64,000 bases of DNA from Sphingobium sp. TKS (lineage in GTDB: Bacteria; Pseudomonadota; Alphaproteobacteria; Sphingomonadales; Sphingomonadaceae): contig NZ_CP005083.1 in NCBI RefSeq assembly GCF_001563265.1, positions 3,165,001 to 3,229,000 of the forward strand, written 5' to 3'. Position numbers and translations under genes: made by a program. This document shows positions 10,500 through 19,336 of the stretch, piece after piece. The notes under the pieces were generated by a model, which saw only the letters and a program-made list of their open reading frames with translations, ran no database searches and was not told where the DNA came from. The number at the start of each line of letters is the position of its first letter. The first letter of the stretch is position 1.

Positions 10500-10736
10500 T
10501 CATTGGGAAGTGACCGCAGCATTGGCGTCCTCCCCAGGTTTGGAGGCCGGCACGCGGTCAGCGATAAGCTGCCCGCCCGACCCATAATTTTCCGTCGAAA
10601 TCTCGGAAATCACCACTTGCACGGCAGCAGGCGACTTCCCCAGCCGCTCGACAAGCGACTGGGTGACGTCAGCGACGATAGCCGCCTTCTGCTCACGGGT
10701 GGCGTTTCCGGCCAGACGGATGTCGACAAAGGGCAT
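10500..10736 (-). CDS. 4-oxalocrotonate tautomerase-family protein
   Basis: A 78-residue protein beginning Met-Pro-Phe-Val-Asp-Ile, so removal of Met would expose the catalytic Pro-1 of the tautomerase superfamily. The body (TREQKAAIVADVTQSLVERLGKSPAAVQVVISEI) matches the beta-alpha-beta 4-OT fold. The C-terminal 15 or so residues are an extra polar tail. It starts 6 bp after nusA in the same direction, so it is probably co-transcribed. No dienoate pathway gene is adjacent, so the substrate is unknown. Confidence 0.88.
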   Translation of the reverse strand: MPFVDIRLAGNATREQKAAIVADVTQSLVERLGKSPAAVQVVISEISTENYGSGGQLIADRVPASKPGEDANAAVTSQ

Positions 10737-10742
10737 CTGTTC

Positions 10743-12314
10743 TTACGCTTCCTCGTCTTCGAACCAGTGCGCGCGGGCGGCCATGATGATCTCATTGCCC
10801 TGCTCTTCGTTCAGGCCATATTCGGCCAGAATCCCGCCCTTGTCCTCGCTGCTTTCGTTGCGGCGGCGGCGCTGGTCGACGCGCTTCTTCGCGATCAGCT
10901 CATCGGTGGCGAGGTCGGCCAGATCATCCAGCGTCTTGATGCCCGCCTTGCCCAGCGTCACCAGCATGGCTTCGGTGAGGTGCGGCATGCCGGCCAGCGC
11001 GTCCTCGACGCCCAGCGCCTGGCGCTCTTCGCGGGCAGCGGCTTCGCGGCGATCCAGCGCTTCCTGCGCGCGGCTCTGCAATTCTGCGGCGAGGTCTTCG
11101 TCGAAGCCCTCGATCGCGGCCAGTTCCTCGACGCCGACATAGGCGACTTCTTCCAGCTCGCCAAAGCCTTCCGCCACCAGAAGCTGCGAGAGCGTCTCGT
11201 CCACATCCAGCTCGTTCTGGAATAGTTCGGAGCGGGCGACGAATTCCTTCTGGCGCTTCTCGGACGCGTCGGCCTCGGTCATGATGTCGATGGCCTTGCC
11301 GGTGAGCTGCGAGGCCAGACGGACATTCTGGCCGCGACGGCCGATGGCGAGCGAGAGCTGATCGTCGGGCACGACGACTTCGATGCGTTCCTCTTCCTCG
11401 TCGATGACGACGCGGGCGACCTGCGCGGGCTGAAGCGCGTTGACGACGAAGGTCGCGGTGTCCTCGCTCCAGGGGATGATGTCGATCTTTTCGCCCTGCA
11501 TTTCCTGCACGACGGCCTGCACGCGGCTGCCCTTCATGCCGACGCAGGCGCCGACCGGGTCGATGCTCGAATCGCGGCTGATGACGCCGATCTTGGCGCG
11601 GCTGCCCGGATCGCGGGCGGCGGCCTTGATCTCGATCACGCCGTCATAGATTTCGGGCACTTCCTGCGCGAACAGCTTCTTCATGAATTCGGGGTGTGCG
11701 CGGCTGAGGAAAATCTGCGGCCCGCGATTTTCGCGGCGCACGTTCAGGATCACCGAGCGGATGCGGTCGCCCACGCGGACGACTTCGCGGGGAATCTGCT
11801 GATCGCGGCGGATGACGCCCTCGGCGCGGCCCAGATTGACGACGACATGGCCGAATTCGACGGATTTCACGACGCCGGTGATGATCTCACCCACGCGGTC
11901 CTTGAATTCCTCATGCTGGCGTTCGCGCTCGGCGTCGCGGACCTTCTGGAAGATCACCTGCTTGGCCGACTGGGCGTCGATGCGGCCCAGGTCGATCGGG
12001 GGCAGCGGGTCGACGATGAAGTCACCGATCACGGCATCCTTCTTCAGCTTCTGCGCCTGGCGCAGATCGACCTGCTTGAAATAGTCGTCCACAGCCTCGA
12101 CCACCTCGACGACGCGCCACAGGCGCAGGTCTCCGGTCTCCGGGTCCAGCTTGGCGCGGATGTCGTTTTCCGCACCATAGCGGGCGCGGGCGGCGCGCTG
12201 GATCGCGTCTTCCATCGCCTCGATGACGATCGCCTTGTCGATCATCTTCTCGCTGGCGACGCTGTTCGCAATGGCGAGCAGTTCGGCCTTGTTGGCGGAA
12301 ATGGCGTTGGCCAT
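10743..12314 (-). CDS. nusA: Transcription termination/antitermination factor NusA
   Basis: A 523-residue RNA polymerase-binding factor. Domains in order are an N-terminal RNAP-binding domain, S1 (about 138-200, [20 protein letters not shown]), KH1 (about 240-285, with [15 protein letters not shown]), KH2 (about 315-345, [16 protein letters not shown]), and an acidic helix-hairpin-helix C-terminus (about 385-523). It is preceded by rimP at 12 bp, the standard rimP-nusA pair. Confidence 0.97.
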   Translation of the reverse strand: MANAISANKAELLAIANSVASEKMIDKAIVIEAMEDAIQRAARARYGAENDIRAKLDPETGDLRLWRVVEVVEAVDDYFKQVDLRQAQKLKKDAVIGDFIVDPLPPIDLGRIDAQSAKQVIFQKVRDAERERQHEEFKDRVGEIITGVVKSVEFGHVVVNLGRAEGVIRRDQQIPREVVRVGDRIRSVILNVRRENRGPQIFLSRAHPEFMKKLFAQEVPEIYDGVIEIKAAARDPGSRAKIGVISRDSSIDPVGACVGMKGSRVQAVVQEMQGEKIDIIPWSEDTATFVVNALQPAQVARVVIDEEEERIEVVVPDDQLSLAIGRRGQNVRLASQLTGKAIDIMTEADASEKRQKEFVARSELFQNELDVDETLSQLLVAEGFGELEEVAYVGVEELAAIEGFDEDLAAELQSRAQEALDRREAAAREERQALGVEDALAGMPHLTEAMLVTLGKAGIKTLDDLADLATDELIAKKRVDQRRRRNESSEDKGGILAEYGLNEEQGNEIIMAARAHWFEDEEA

Positions 12315-12326
12315 GGTCGTGAACCC

Positions 12327-12851
12327 TTATTCTTCGGTTTCGAACTCGTCCGCCCCATCGGAGGAGAGCGGCATACTAGCAGCAATCAGCGCGTCGGTCA
12401 GTATCAGCTTGGCATCCCCGACCAGCGCGAAAGGGATGACCACTTCACCGGCCTTGACGTCGGTGAACAATATGTCCTCGCCCTCGACGCCGTTCAGCAC
12501 GCCCCGGAAGCTCTTGCGGCCCGAGACGGTTTCGGCGGCGGCGATCTTCGCCTCATGCCCGGCCCATTCGATGAAATCGTGCAGGCGGGTCAGCGGACGG
12601 TCGATGCCAGGCGAGCTGACTTCGAGGCGATAGGCCTCCTCGATCGGGTCGGCTTCGTCCAGCACGTCCGAGAGGCGGCGGGAGATGGTGGCGCAATCCT
12701 CGATGACGAGCTGCTTCGTTTCCGGCCGTTCGGCCATGATCTGCAGCGTATATTCGTCGCCCGATCCGAACAGCTTGATGCGCACGAGGGCGAAGCCCAG
12801 GGCTTTCACCTCCGGTTCGATCAGGGCTGTCAGTTCGGCGATGTCCGCCAT
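12327..12851 (-). CDS. rimP: Ribosome maturation factor RimP
   Basis: A 174-residue protein needed for 30S assembly. Family motifs are LTALIEPEVKALGFALVRIKL at the N-terminus and YRLEVSSPGIDRPL in the middle. I chose the ATG at 12851, preceded by GGAG in good position. An upstream in-frame extension to 12977 adds about 42 residues that do not resemble RimP and would intrude on the divergent promoter. It heads the leftward nus/infB block. Confidence 0.94.
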   Translation of the reverse strand: MADIAELTALIEPEVKALGFALVRIKLFGSGDEYTLQIMAERPETKQLVIEDCATISRRLSDVLDEADPIEEAYRLEVSSPGIDRPLTRLHDFIEWAGHEAKIAAAETVSGRKSFRGVLNGVEGEDILFTDVKAGEVVIPFALVGDAKLILTDALIAASMPLSSDGADEFETEE

Positions 12852-13017
12852 GCAGTCTCCAAAAGCAAATGTGCAGCTTCTTCGTCGCCGCAGGCTCTTG
12901 CCTGCGACCCCGACATGTTTGACGATGTAAGGAAGCAACGGCGATATAGGCGGGATGCCGCGCTGCTGCAACAACATTTGTTGCAGGGCATTTCATGCCC
13001 GGACGAGAGGAGATTCG

Positions 13018-14151
13018 ATGCGCCAATTCGCCCTGACCGCCCTGCCCCTGGCGCTTATCGCCTGTTCGCCGGACAATGCCGTGGGGCAAAATAGCGCCGC
13101 CTCGACGGACAAGCCATTCAAGACGTCGGTGATTGCCGATTTCGATTCTCCCTGGGCGATGACCTTCCTGCCGGACGGGCGGATGTTGATTACCGAGAAG
13201 GCCGGCGAGATAATCCTGTTCGATCCGGGAAACGGAACGAAAATTCCCGTCGCGGGAATGCCGAAGGTCGACAGCGCAGGCCAGGGCGCCCTGATGGATG
13301 TCGTGCTGGCGCCCGGATTTGCGCAGGACAAGAGGGTTTATTTCAGCTTCTCCGAAACCGGACAGGGCGGCAAGGGTGTGGCGCTCGCCACCGGCACCTT
13401 CCATCAGGCAAGCGACGGGACGACGAAGCTGGATGGCGTGAAGGTGATTTTCCGTGCCAGCCAATATGTCGACGGCAACGGCCATTATTCGGGGCGAATC
13501 GCCTTTTCCCCGGATAGGAAATATCTGTTCTTCACCAATGGCGAGCGGCAGAAATTCGATCCGGCGCAGGATCCGAAATCGACATTGGGCAAGGTGCTGC
13601 GGTTGAATTTGGATGGGACGGCTGCGGCGGGCAATCCGCTGGCGGCCAAGGGATTTCATCCGGCGGTCTGGTCCTATGGGCATCGCAACCTGCTGGGGAT
13701 CGCGTTCGACAAGGACGGGCGGCTCTGGGAGCAGGAAATGGGGCCGCGAGGCGGGGATGAACTCAATCTGATCAAGCCGGGGCTGAATTATGGCTATCCC
13801 CTCGCTTCCAACGGCAGCCATTATGATGGGCGCGACATTCCCGATCACAAGCCGGGCGACGGGTTCGAAGCGCCAAAGCTCTGGTGGAATCCGGTGATCT
13901 CGCCCGGTGGGCTTGTCTATTATTCGGGCGACCTGTTCCCGCAGTGGAAGAATTCGCTGTTCATCGGCGGGCTGTCGAGCCAGTCGCTGGTGCGCGTGAA
14001 GCTGGACGGAGACAAGGCCGTCAAAGCCGATCGGTGGGACATGGGCGCGCGAATCCGGGAGGTGGAGCAAGGGCCGGATGGCGCGCTCTGGCTGCTGGAG
14101 GATGGCAAGGATGGGTCGCAGGGACGGTTATTGAAGCTGACGCCTGCCTGA
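13018..14151 (+). CDS. PQQ-dependent aldose sugar dehydrogenase-like lipoprotein
   Basis: A 377-residue protein with a lipoprotein signal (ALTALPLALIAC; Cys about residue 16), so it is probably periplasmic and membrane-anchored. The YliI/Asd-type six-bladed propeller motifs are clear: SPWAMTFLPDGRMLITEK, YGHRNLLGIAFD, and LWEQEMGPRGGDELNLI followed by GLNYGYP, which in the family surround the quinone and calcium sites. It is monocistronic and divergent from rimP. The start follows AGGAG. Soluble aldose oxidation is the family role; the acceptor and sugar are not visible. Confidence 0.9.
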   Translation: MRQFALTALPLALIACSPDNAVGQNSAASTDKPFKTSVIADFDSPWAMTFLPDGRMLITEKAGEIILFDPGNGTKIPVAGMPKVDSAGQGALMDVVLAPGFAQDKRVYFSFSETGQGGKGVALATGTFHQASDGTTKLDGVKVIFRASQYVDGNGHYSGRIAFSPDRKYLFFTNGERQKFDPAQDPKSTLGKVLRLNLDGTAAAGNPLAAKGFHPAVWSYGHRNLLGIAFDKDGRLWEQEMGPRGGDELNLIKPGLNYGYPLASNGSHYDGRDIPDHKPGDGFEAPKLWWNPVISPGGLVYYSGDLFPQWKNSLFIGGLSSQSLVRVKLDGDKAVKADRWDMGARIREVEQGPDGALWLLEDGKDGSQGRLLKLTPA

Positions 14152-14155
14152 TATC

Positions 14156-14234
14156 GTCATCCCAGCAAAAGCCGGGGTCTCAAGCCGAAGCGCGAGACAT
14201 AGCCGCACGAGATCCCAGCTTTCGCTGGGATGAC
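14156..14234. repeat. Second family of interspersed palindromic repeat (GTCATCCCAGC type)
   Basis: Outer inverted arms GTCATCCCAGC (14156-14166) and GCTGGGATGAC (14224-14234) enclose a further hairpin CCCAGC-TTTC-GCTGGG. It lies between the converging sugar dehydrogenase and pyrG genes. This element type is common between sphingomonad genes; here it may also act as a bidirectional transcript end. Confidence 0.75.
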
Positions 14235-14242
14235 ACATGCAA

Positions 14243-15877
14243 TCAAACCAACCGGCTCTGCTTGACCGCCGCTTCGATGAAGCTGGCGAACAGCGGATGC
14301 GGGTCGAAGGGTTTGGACTTGAGTTCCGGGTGGAACTGCACGCCGACGAACCAGGAATGGTCCGGCCGCTCGACGATTTCCGGCAACATGCCGTCGGGCG
14401 ACATGCCCGAGAAGATCAGGCCGCCCTTTTCCAGCGGTTCGCGATAGCCCGCATTGACCTCATAGCGATGGCGGTGCCGCTCGCTGATCTCGCTCGCGCC
14501 GTAGATGCCCGACACGACGCTGTTGCCGGTGAGCTTGGCCGGATAGGCGCCCAGACGCATCGTGCCGCCCAGATCGGTCTCCGCCGTGCGCTTTTGCAGG
14601 CCTTCCTTGCTCATCCATTCGGTGATGAGGCCGACGACCGGCTCGCTGGTTTCGCCAAATTCGGTGGTCGAGGCATTGTCGATGCCCGCCGTGTTCCGCG
14701 CGCCCTCGATGCAGGCCATCTGCATGCCCAGGCAAATGCCGAAGAAAGGCACATTGCGCTCGCGGGCGAACTTGACCGAGGCGATCTTGCCCTCCGACCC
14801 GCGCACGCCGAAGCCGCCGGGGACGAGGATGCCGTGCATCGGCTCAAGCCGGGCGGCGATGTCCGCCCCCTCTTCCTCGAACAATTCGGCGTCGATCCAC
14901 TTGATGTTGACCTTCACCCGGTTGGCGAAACCGCCATGGTGTAGGGCTTCGTGAAGCGACTTATAGGCATCGGGCAGGCCGACATATTTGCCGACCACGC
15001 CGATGGTGACTTCGCCCTCGGGATTTTGCTGGCGGTCCATGATGTCGTGCCAGCGGTCGAGCTTCGGCTCGGGCGCACCCTCCATGCCGAAAGCGCGCAG
15101 CACTTCATCGTCCAGCCCCTCGGCATGATATTGCGTCGGCACGGCATAGATGCTGCTCGCGTCGAGCGCCGGGATGACGGCTTCGGGCCGGACGTTGCAG
15201 AACAGCGCGATCTTGTGCCGCTCGCTCTCCGGCAACGGATGTTCGCAGCGACAGAGCAATATGTCGGGCTGGATGCCGAGCGAGGTCAGTTCGCGCACGC
15301 TATGCTGGGTCGGCTTGGTCTTCAGCTCGCCCGCCGCCGCGATATAGGGGACCAGCGTCACATGGACGAAAATCGACTGGCTGCGCCCCAGATCATTATG
15401 AAGCTGGCGGATCGCCTCCATGAAGGGCAGCGATTCGATGTCGCCCACCGTCCCGCCAATCTCGCACAACACGAAATCCAGATCGTCGGATTCGGCGAGG
15501 GCAAAGGCCTTGATCTCGTCAGTGACGTGCGGGATCACCTGCACCGTCGCACCCAGATAGTCGCCGCGCCGCTCGCGCTGGATGATGGTCTGATAGACGC
15601 GGCCCTGGGTCACATTGTCGGATTGCCGCGCCGAAACGCCGGTAAAGCGCTCATAATGGCCAAGGTCGAGGTCGGTTTCCGCCCCGTCATCAGTCACATA
15701 GACTTCGCCATGCTGATACGGACTCATCGTGCCCGGATCGACGTTGAGATAGGGATCGAATTTCCGAATGCGCACACGGAAACCTCGCGCTTGCAACAAA
15801 GCTGCAAGCGAAGCGGCCATCAGGCCCTTGCCAAGCGAGGAGACCACGCCGCCGGTGATGAAAATATACCGCGCCAT
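14243..15877 (-). CDS. pyrG: CTP synthase
   Basis: A 544-residue enzyme that makes CTP from UTP, ATP and glutamine. The N-terminal amidoligase domain (1-265) opens with [19 protein letters not shown]. The C-terminal class I glutamine amidotransferase domain (about 290-540) contains PGGFGVRG, the nucleophile motif [10 protein letters not shown] and a late HPELKSKP. Length and motifs are normal. It lies after secG in the same direction. Confidence 0.98.
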   Translation of the reverse strand: MARYIFITGGVVSSLGKGLMAASLAALLQARGFRVRIRKFDPYLNVDPGTMSPYQHGEVYVTDDGAETDLDLGHYERFTGVSARQSDNVTQGRVYQTIIQRERRGDYLGATVQVIPHVTDEIKAFALAESDDLDFVLCEIGGTVGDIESLPFMEAIRQLHNDLGRSQSIFVHVTLVPYIAAAGELKTKPTQHSVRELTSLGIQPDILLCRCEHPLPESERHKIALFCNVRPEAVIPALDASSIYAVPTQYHAEGLDDEVLRAFGMEGAPEPKLDRWHDIMDRQQNPEGEVTIGVVGKYVGLPDAYKSLHEALHHGGFANRVKVNIKWIDAELFEEEGADIAARLEPMHGILVPGGFGVRGSEGKIASVKFARERNVPFFGICLGMQMACIEGARNTAGIDNASTTEFGETSEPVVGLITEWMSKEGLQKRTAETDLGGTMRLGAYPAKLTGNSVVSGIYGASEISERHRHRYEVNAGYREPLEKGGLIFSGMSPDGMLPEIVERPDHSWFVGVQFHPELKSKPFDPHPLFASFIEAAVKQSRLV

Positions 15878-15967
15878 GGGAGGAGAGGCTTAGCCTTTTA
15901 CAAACGAGTTAAGCAAGCGCGCGAATCCACGCGCGAGCAAAAAAAGCGAAATTGACGGTTAAGTCGT

Positions 15968-16345
15968 TCAGTTCGCGAGCGGAACCGCACCATTTGCAGC
16001 GTTGCTGCTCGCCGCGCCCGCAGCGCCGGCCAGCGGATCATTGCCGGTGGCCGGAGCCGGAGCGGTCGCCGGAGCGCTGGGCGCCTGCTTCACGAGCGAT
16101 GTGTCGATGTCGCTCGGGCGGTGCTGGATCGATGCGATGACCGCCAGCACGACCGACAGAGTCACGAAGATAGCGGCAAGAATCGTGGTCGAGCGGGTCA
16201 GGAAATCGGCCGCGCCGCGCGCAGACATGAACCCCGCCGGGCTGCCGCCGACGCCCAGGCCGCCGCCTTCCGACTTCTGCATCAGGATGACGGTGACCAG
16301 CAGAGCAGCGACAATGGCCTGCACGACGAGGATGAAGGTGAACAT
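15968..16345 (-). CDS. secG: Preprotein translocase subunit SecG
   Basis: A 125-residue inner-membrane protein of the SecYEG channel. Two membrane spans (FILVVQAIVAALLVTVIL and LTRSTTILAAIFVTLSVVLA) flank the conserved SEGGGLGVGGSPAGFMSARG segment. The C-terminal 40 residues are Ala/Pro-rich and variable, as in other alphaproteobacteria. It sits between tpiA and pyrG. Confidence 0.94.
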   Translation of the reverse strand: MFTFILVVQAIVAALLVTVILMQKSEGGGLGVGGSPAGFMSARGAADFLTRSTTILAAIFVTLSVVLAVIASIQHRPSDIDTSLVKQAPSAPATAPAPATGNDPLAGAAGAASSNAANGAVPLAN

Positions 16346-16450
16346 GGGGGCGAACTCTGTCTGGTAATGGGTGCGTTGCCGCGCACATAGCGATGAAGGG
16401 GCGCGGGGGCAACCGCCCCTCTTCTCCCCTCCCGCCTGCAGAGGGCTTAT

Positions 16451-17191
16451 TCAGGCGGCCGCTGCGATTACCGGAGCGAATTTCTCCGCCGTCAGGCTTG
16501 CGCCGCCGATCAGGCCGCCGTCGACATCGGCCAGCGCCAGAAGCTCCGCCGCATTGTCGCCGTTCATCGACCCGCCATAGAGGATTCGCATCCCATCGGC
16601 CTCCCCGCCGATCCGGCTCGCCAGCGCGGCGCGCAGGGCGGCGTGCATGGCGGCGACCGCTTCCATCGTCGGGATTCGCCCCGTGCCGATCGCCCAGATC
16701 GGTTCATAGGCGATCGCCAGCCAGTCCGCCGCCGCCCCGTCCGGCAAAGATGCCAGCAATTGCGCCGATACGACCGCCTCCGCATTGCCCGCATCCCGGA
16801 CGTCGAGGCTTTCGCCGACGCAGAGGATGACCTTCAGCCCCGCCGCCTTCGCCGCCAGTGCTTTCGCCGCGACATCGGCATCCGTTTCGCCCTGGTCCTG
16901 CCGCCGCTCGCTATGGCCGACGATGGTCCAGCTCGCACCGGCCTCCGCCAGCATCGCAGCGGAAAGGCAGCCGGTTTGCGCGCCGCTCGCCTTCATATGG
17001 CAATCCTGCGCGCCGACGAAGGCCGCGCCTTTCACGCCGTCCGCCGCCGCGATCAGCGTCGCGGGCAGACACAGCCCGACATCCACCGCCGGATATTCGC
17101 GCGCAAGGCCGCCGATCGCCTCCACCTCGCCTAATTGGGCACGAAGGCCGTTCATCTTCCAGTTCCCGACAACCAGCTTCCGCCTGCTCAT
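16451..17191 (-). CDS. tpiA: Triosephosphate isomerase
   Basis: A 246-residue (beta/alpha)8 enzyme that interconverts DHAP and glyceraldehyde-3-phosphate. All catalytic residues are present: Lys in NWKMNG (about 11), His in IVGHSERR (about 95), and Glu in AYEPIWAIGTG (about 162), plus the phosphate-binding YGGSMNGDN near the end. It is divergent from the PpiD-like gene; the 194-bp gap between them holds their promoters. Confidence 0.98.
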   Translation of the reverse strand: MSRRKLVVGNWKMNGLRAQLGEVEAIGGLAREYPAVDVGLCLPATLIAAADGVKGAAFVGAQDCHMKASGAQTGCLSAAMLAEAGASWTIVGHSERRQDQGETDADVAAKALAAKAAGLKVILCVGESLDVRDAGNAEAVVSAQLLASLPDGAAADWLAIAYEPIWAIGTGRIPTMEAVAAMHAALRAALASRIGGEADGMRILYGGSMNGDNAAELLALADVDGGLIGGASLTAEKFAPVIAAAA

Positions 17192-17385
17192 CGATCTTTC
17201 CCCTTATGGTTATTGCTGCACGGTGCCCAACGGCGCCGCTCTCCAATGCGAACCGTCGAGTTGGCCGAGCCGATGAACGGCGCACGGGCATTTGTCCAGC
17301 CTTGCGCCCGTCGCGCCCCTTGCCCACGCGACGATCCGCCCTTAAAGCGGGCCGCCATCAAAGCCGCATTTACGGACTTTCCTCC

Positions 17386-19335
17386 ATGCTTTCAGTCTTT
17401 CGCCGTTTCATCCACTCCAAATTCGGCGCCTTCGCGGCCCTGATCTTCCTTGGGATCGTCGCGGCCGCCTTCATCATGGGGGACCTCACCAGCGGCAAGT
17501 TCGGCACGTCGCTGGGCGCCGGAGAAACCGCGGCGAAGGCGGGCGGATCGCGCCTGACGATGACGGAATTTCAGGACCGGGTGCAGCGCGTGTTCGAAAA
17601 TGCGCGCCGTTCCAATCCGGGCCTTCAGATCAGCGATTTCCTGGCCCAAGGCGGCGGAGCGCAAGTCTATGATCAACTCGTCGCATCGATGACGCTGAAG
17701 GAATATGCGGGCGACCAGAAGGTCCATATTTCCAAGCGGCTGGTCGACGCGCAGATCGCGCAGATCCCGGCCTTTCAGGACGCGGCGGGCAATTTCAGCC
17801 AGGAGAATTTCCGGCAATTGCTGCTGCGGGAACGGATCACGGAACAGGCGCTGCGCGACGATATCAGCCGCGAAATATTGGAGCGGCAGATGCTCGCCCC
17901 CCTGGGCCTGGGCGTGAAGCTGACCGACTCCATGGTGCTGCCCTATGCCTCGCTGCTGCTGGAGGCGCGCCAGGGAACCATCGCCGTCGTTCCCGCCAGC
18001 GCATTCAGGGACATCAAGGATCCGACCGACGCGCAACTCAATGACTTCTACAAGCAGAATGCCGCGCGCTACACGATTCCGGAACAGCGCCGCATCCGCT
18101 ACGCGGTGATCGATGCCGAACGCTTCACCCAGGCGGCACAGCCGACCGAGGCGGAGATCGCGGCCGCCTACAACCAGAACAAGGCCGCCTATGCCGCCAG
18201 GGAAAGCCGCAGCTTCGAGCAATTGATCCTGCCGACCGAGGCAGGCGCCAAGGCGATTGCAGATCAGGTGAAGGGCGGCAAGTCGCTCGCCGCCGCGGCG
18301 CAGGGCGCTGGTCTCTCCGTGTCCGAGCTGACCGACCAGAGCCGTGAGGCGCTGACTGCCGCTTCTTCCGCCGCTCTGGCCAATGCGGGCTTTGCTGCGA
18401 AGCAGGGCGAGCTGGTCGGCCCGATGCGCGGGTCGCTGGGCTGGGCGCTGCTGCGCGTCACGGCCGTCAAGTCGACGCCCGCGCGCGCCCTGGAAGCCGT
18501 GCGGAGCGAAATCGTCGCCACGCTGCGGACGCAGAAGGAAAAGAAGCTGCTGAACGACTTCACCGGCAAGATCGAGGATCAGATCGCCAATGGCGGCAGC
18601 TTCGAGGAAGTGGTGAAGGATAATGGCCTGAAGCTGGAGACCACGCCTTTCCTCGTTTCCTCCGGCAAGCAGGTCGAGGATGCGGCCTATCAGCTCTCCC
18701 CCGATGTGAAGCCGCTGCTCGCCCCCGTCTTCGGGATGAGCCAGGATGACGATGCGCAACTGATCCCGATCGCTGCCGACAAGCGCTATGCGCTGGCCGC
18801 GCCCGGCGACATCCAAGCCGCCGCGCCGCCGCCGCTCGCCAAGGTCAAGGCGCTGGTGGCGATGCAGTACAAGCTCGCCCAGGGCAATGAGAAGGCGAAG
18901 GCGCTGGCCGAACAGATCCGCGCCAAGGTCGCCAAGGGCATGAAGCTGGAGGAGGCGGTAGCCTCCGCCGGTGTCGCCCTGCCCAAGCCTCAGGTGGTGG
19001 GTGGTCGCCGCGCCGACATCATGCGCGACGGGCAGCGTCCGCCCGCCGAGGTCGCGATGCTGTTCACCATGGCGCCCAACAGCGTGAAGACGCTGCCCGC
19101 CGGGCAGGATCGCGGCTATTTCGTGGTGCAGTTGAACGCCATCAAGCGCGGTGACGCGGGCAGCGACAAGGCGCTGGTCAATCAGGTCCGCGACCAGCTC
19201 AGCGACGTCGTCGGCCAGGAATATGGCCAGCAGTTCGAGCGCGCCGTCGAGAAGGAGCTGGGCGTCAAGCGCAACGCCAATGCGGTGGCCAGCGTCCAGC
19301 GCGCTCTCGCCAGCGCCAATAATGGCGGTCAGTAA
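17386..19335 (+). CDS. ppiD: PpiD/SurA-type peptidyl-prolyl isomerase, membrane-anchored periplasmic foldase
   Basis: A 649-residue protein. One N-terminal membrane helix (FGAFAALIFLGIVAAAFIM, about 14-32) anchors a large periplasmic part. A SurA-like N-terminal chaperone region (about 35-170, with TMTEFQDRVQ) precedes a parvulin-like segment (about 240-360). I chose the ATG at 17386 because an in-frame extension upstream runs through the tpiA promoter and part of tpiA. The known role of the family is helping outer-membrane and exported proteins fold. trpE starts one base after its stop. Confidence 0.88.
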   Translation: MLSVFRRFIHSKFGAFAALIFLGIVAAAFIMGDLTSGKFGTSLGAGETAAKAGGSRLTMTEFQDRVQRVFENARRSNPGLQISDFLAQGGGAQVYDQLVASMTLKEYAGDQKVHISKRLVDAQIAQIPAFQDAAGNFSQENFRQLLLRERITEQALRDDISREILERQMLAPLGLGVKLTDSMVLPYASLLLEARQGTIAVVPASAFRDIKDPTDAQLNDFYKQNAARYTIPEQRRIRYAVIDAERFTQAAQPTEAEIAAAYNQNKAAYAARESRSFEQLILPTEAGAKAIADQVKGGKSLAAAAQGAGLSVSELTDQSREALTAASSAALANAGFAAKQGELVGPMRGSLGWALLRVTAVKSTPARALEAVRSEIVATLRTQKEKKLLNDFTGKIEDQIANGGSFEEVVKDNGLKLETTPFLVSSGKQVEDAAYQLSPDVKPLLAPVFGMSQDDDAQLIPIAADKRYALAAPGDIQAAAPPPLAKVKALVAMQYKLAQGNEKAKALAEQIRAKVAKGMKLEEAVASAGVALPKPQVVGGRRADIMRDGQRPPAEVAMLFTMAPNSVKTLPAGQDRGYFVVQLNAIKRGDAGSDKALVNQVRDQLSDVVGQEYGQQFERAVEKELGVKRNANAVASVQRALASANNGGQ

Positions 19336-19336
19336 G

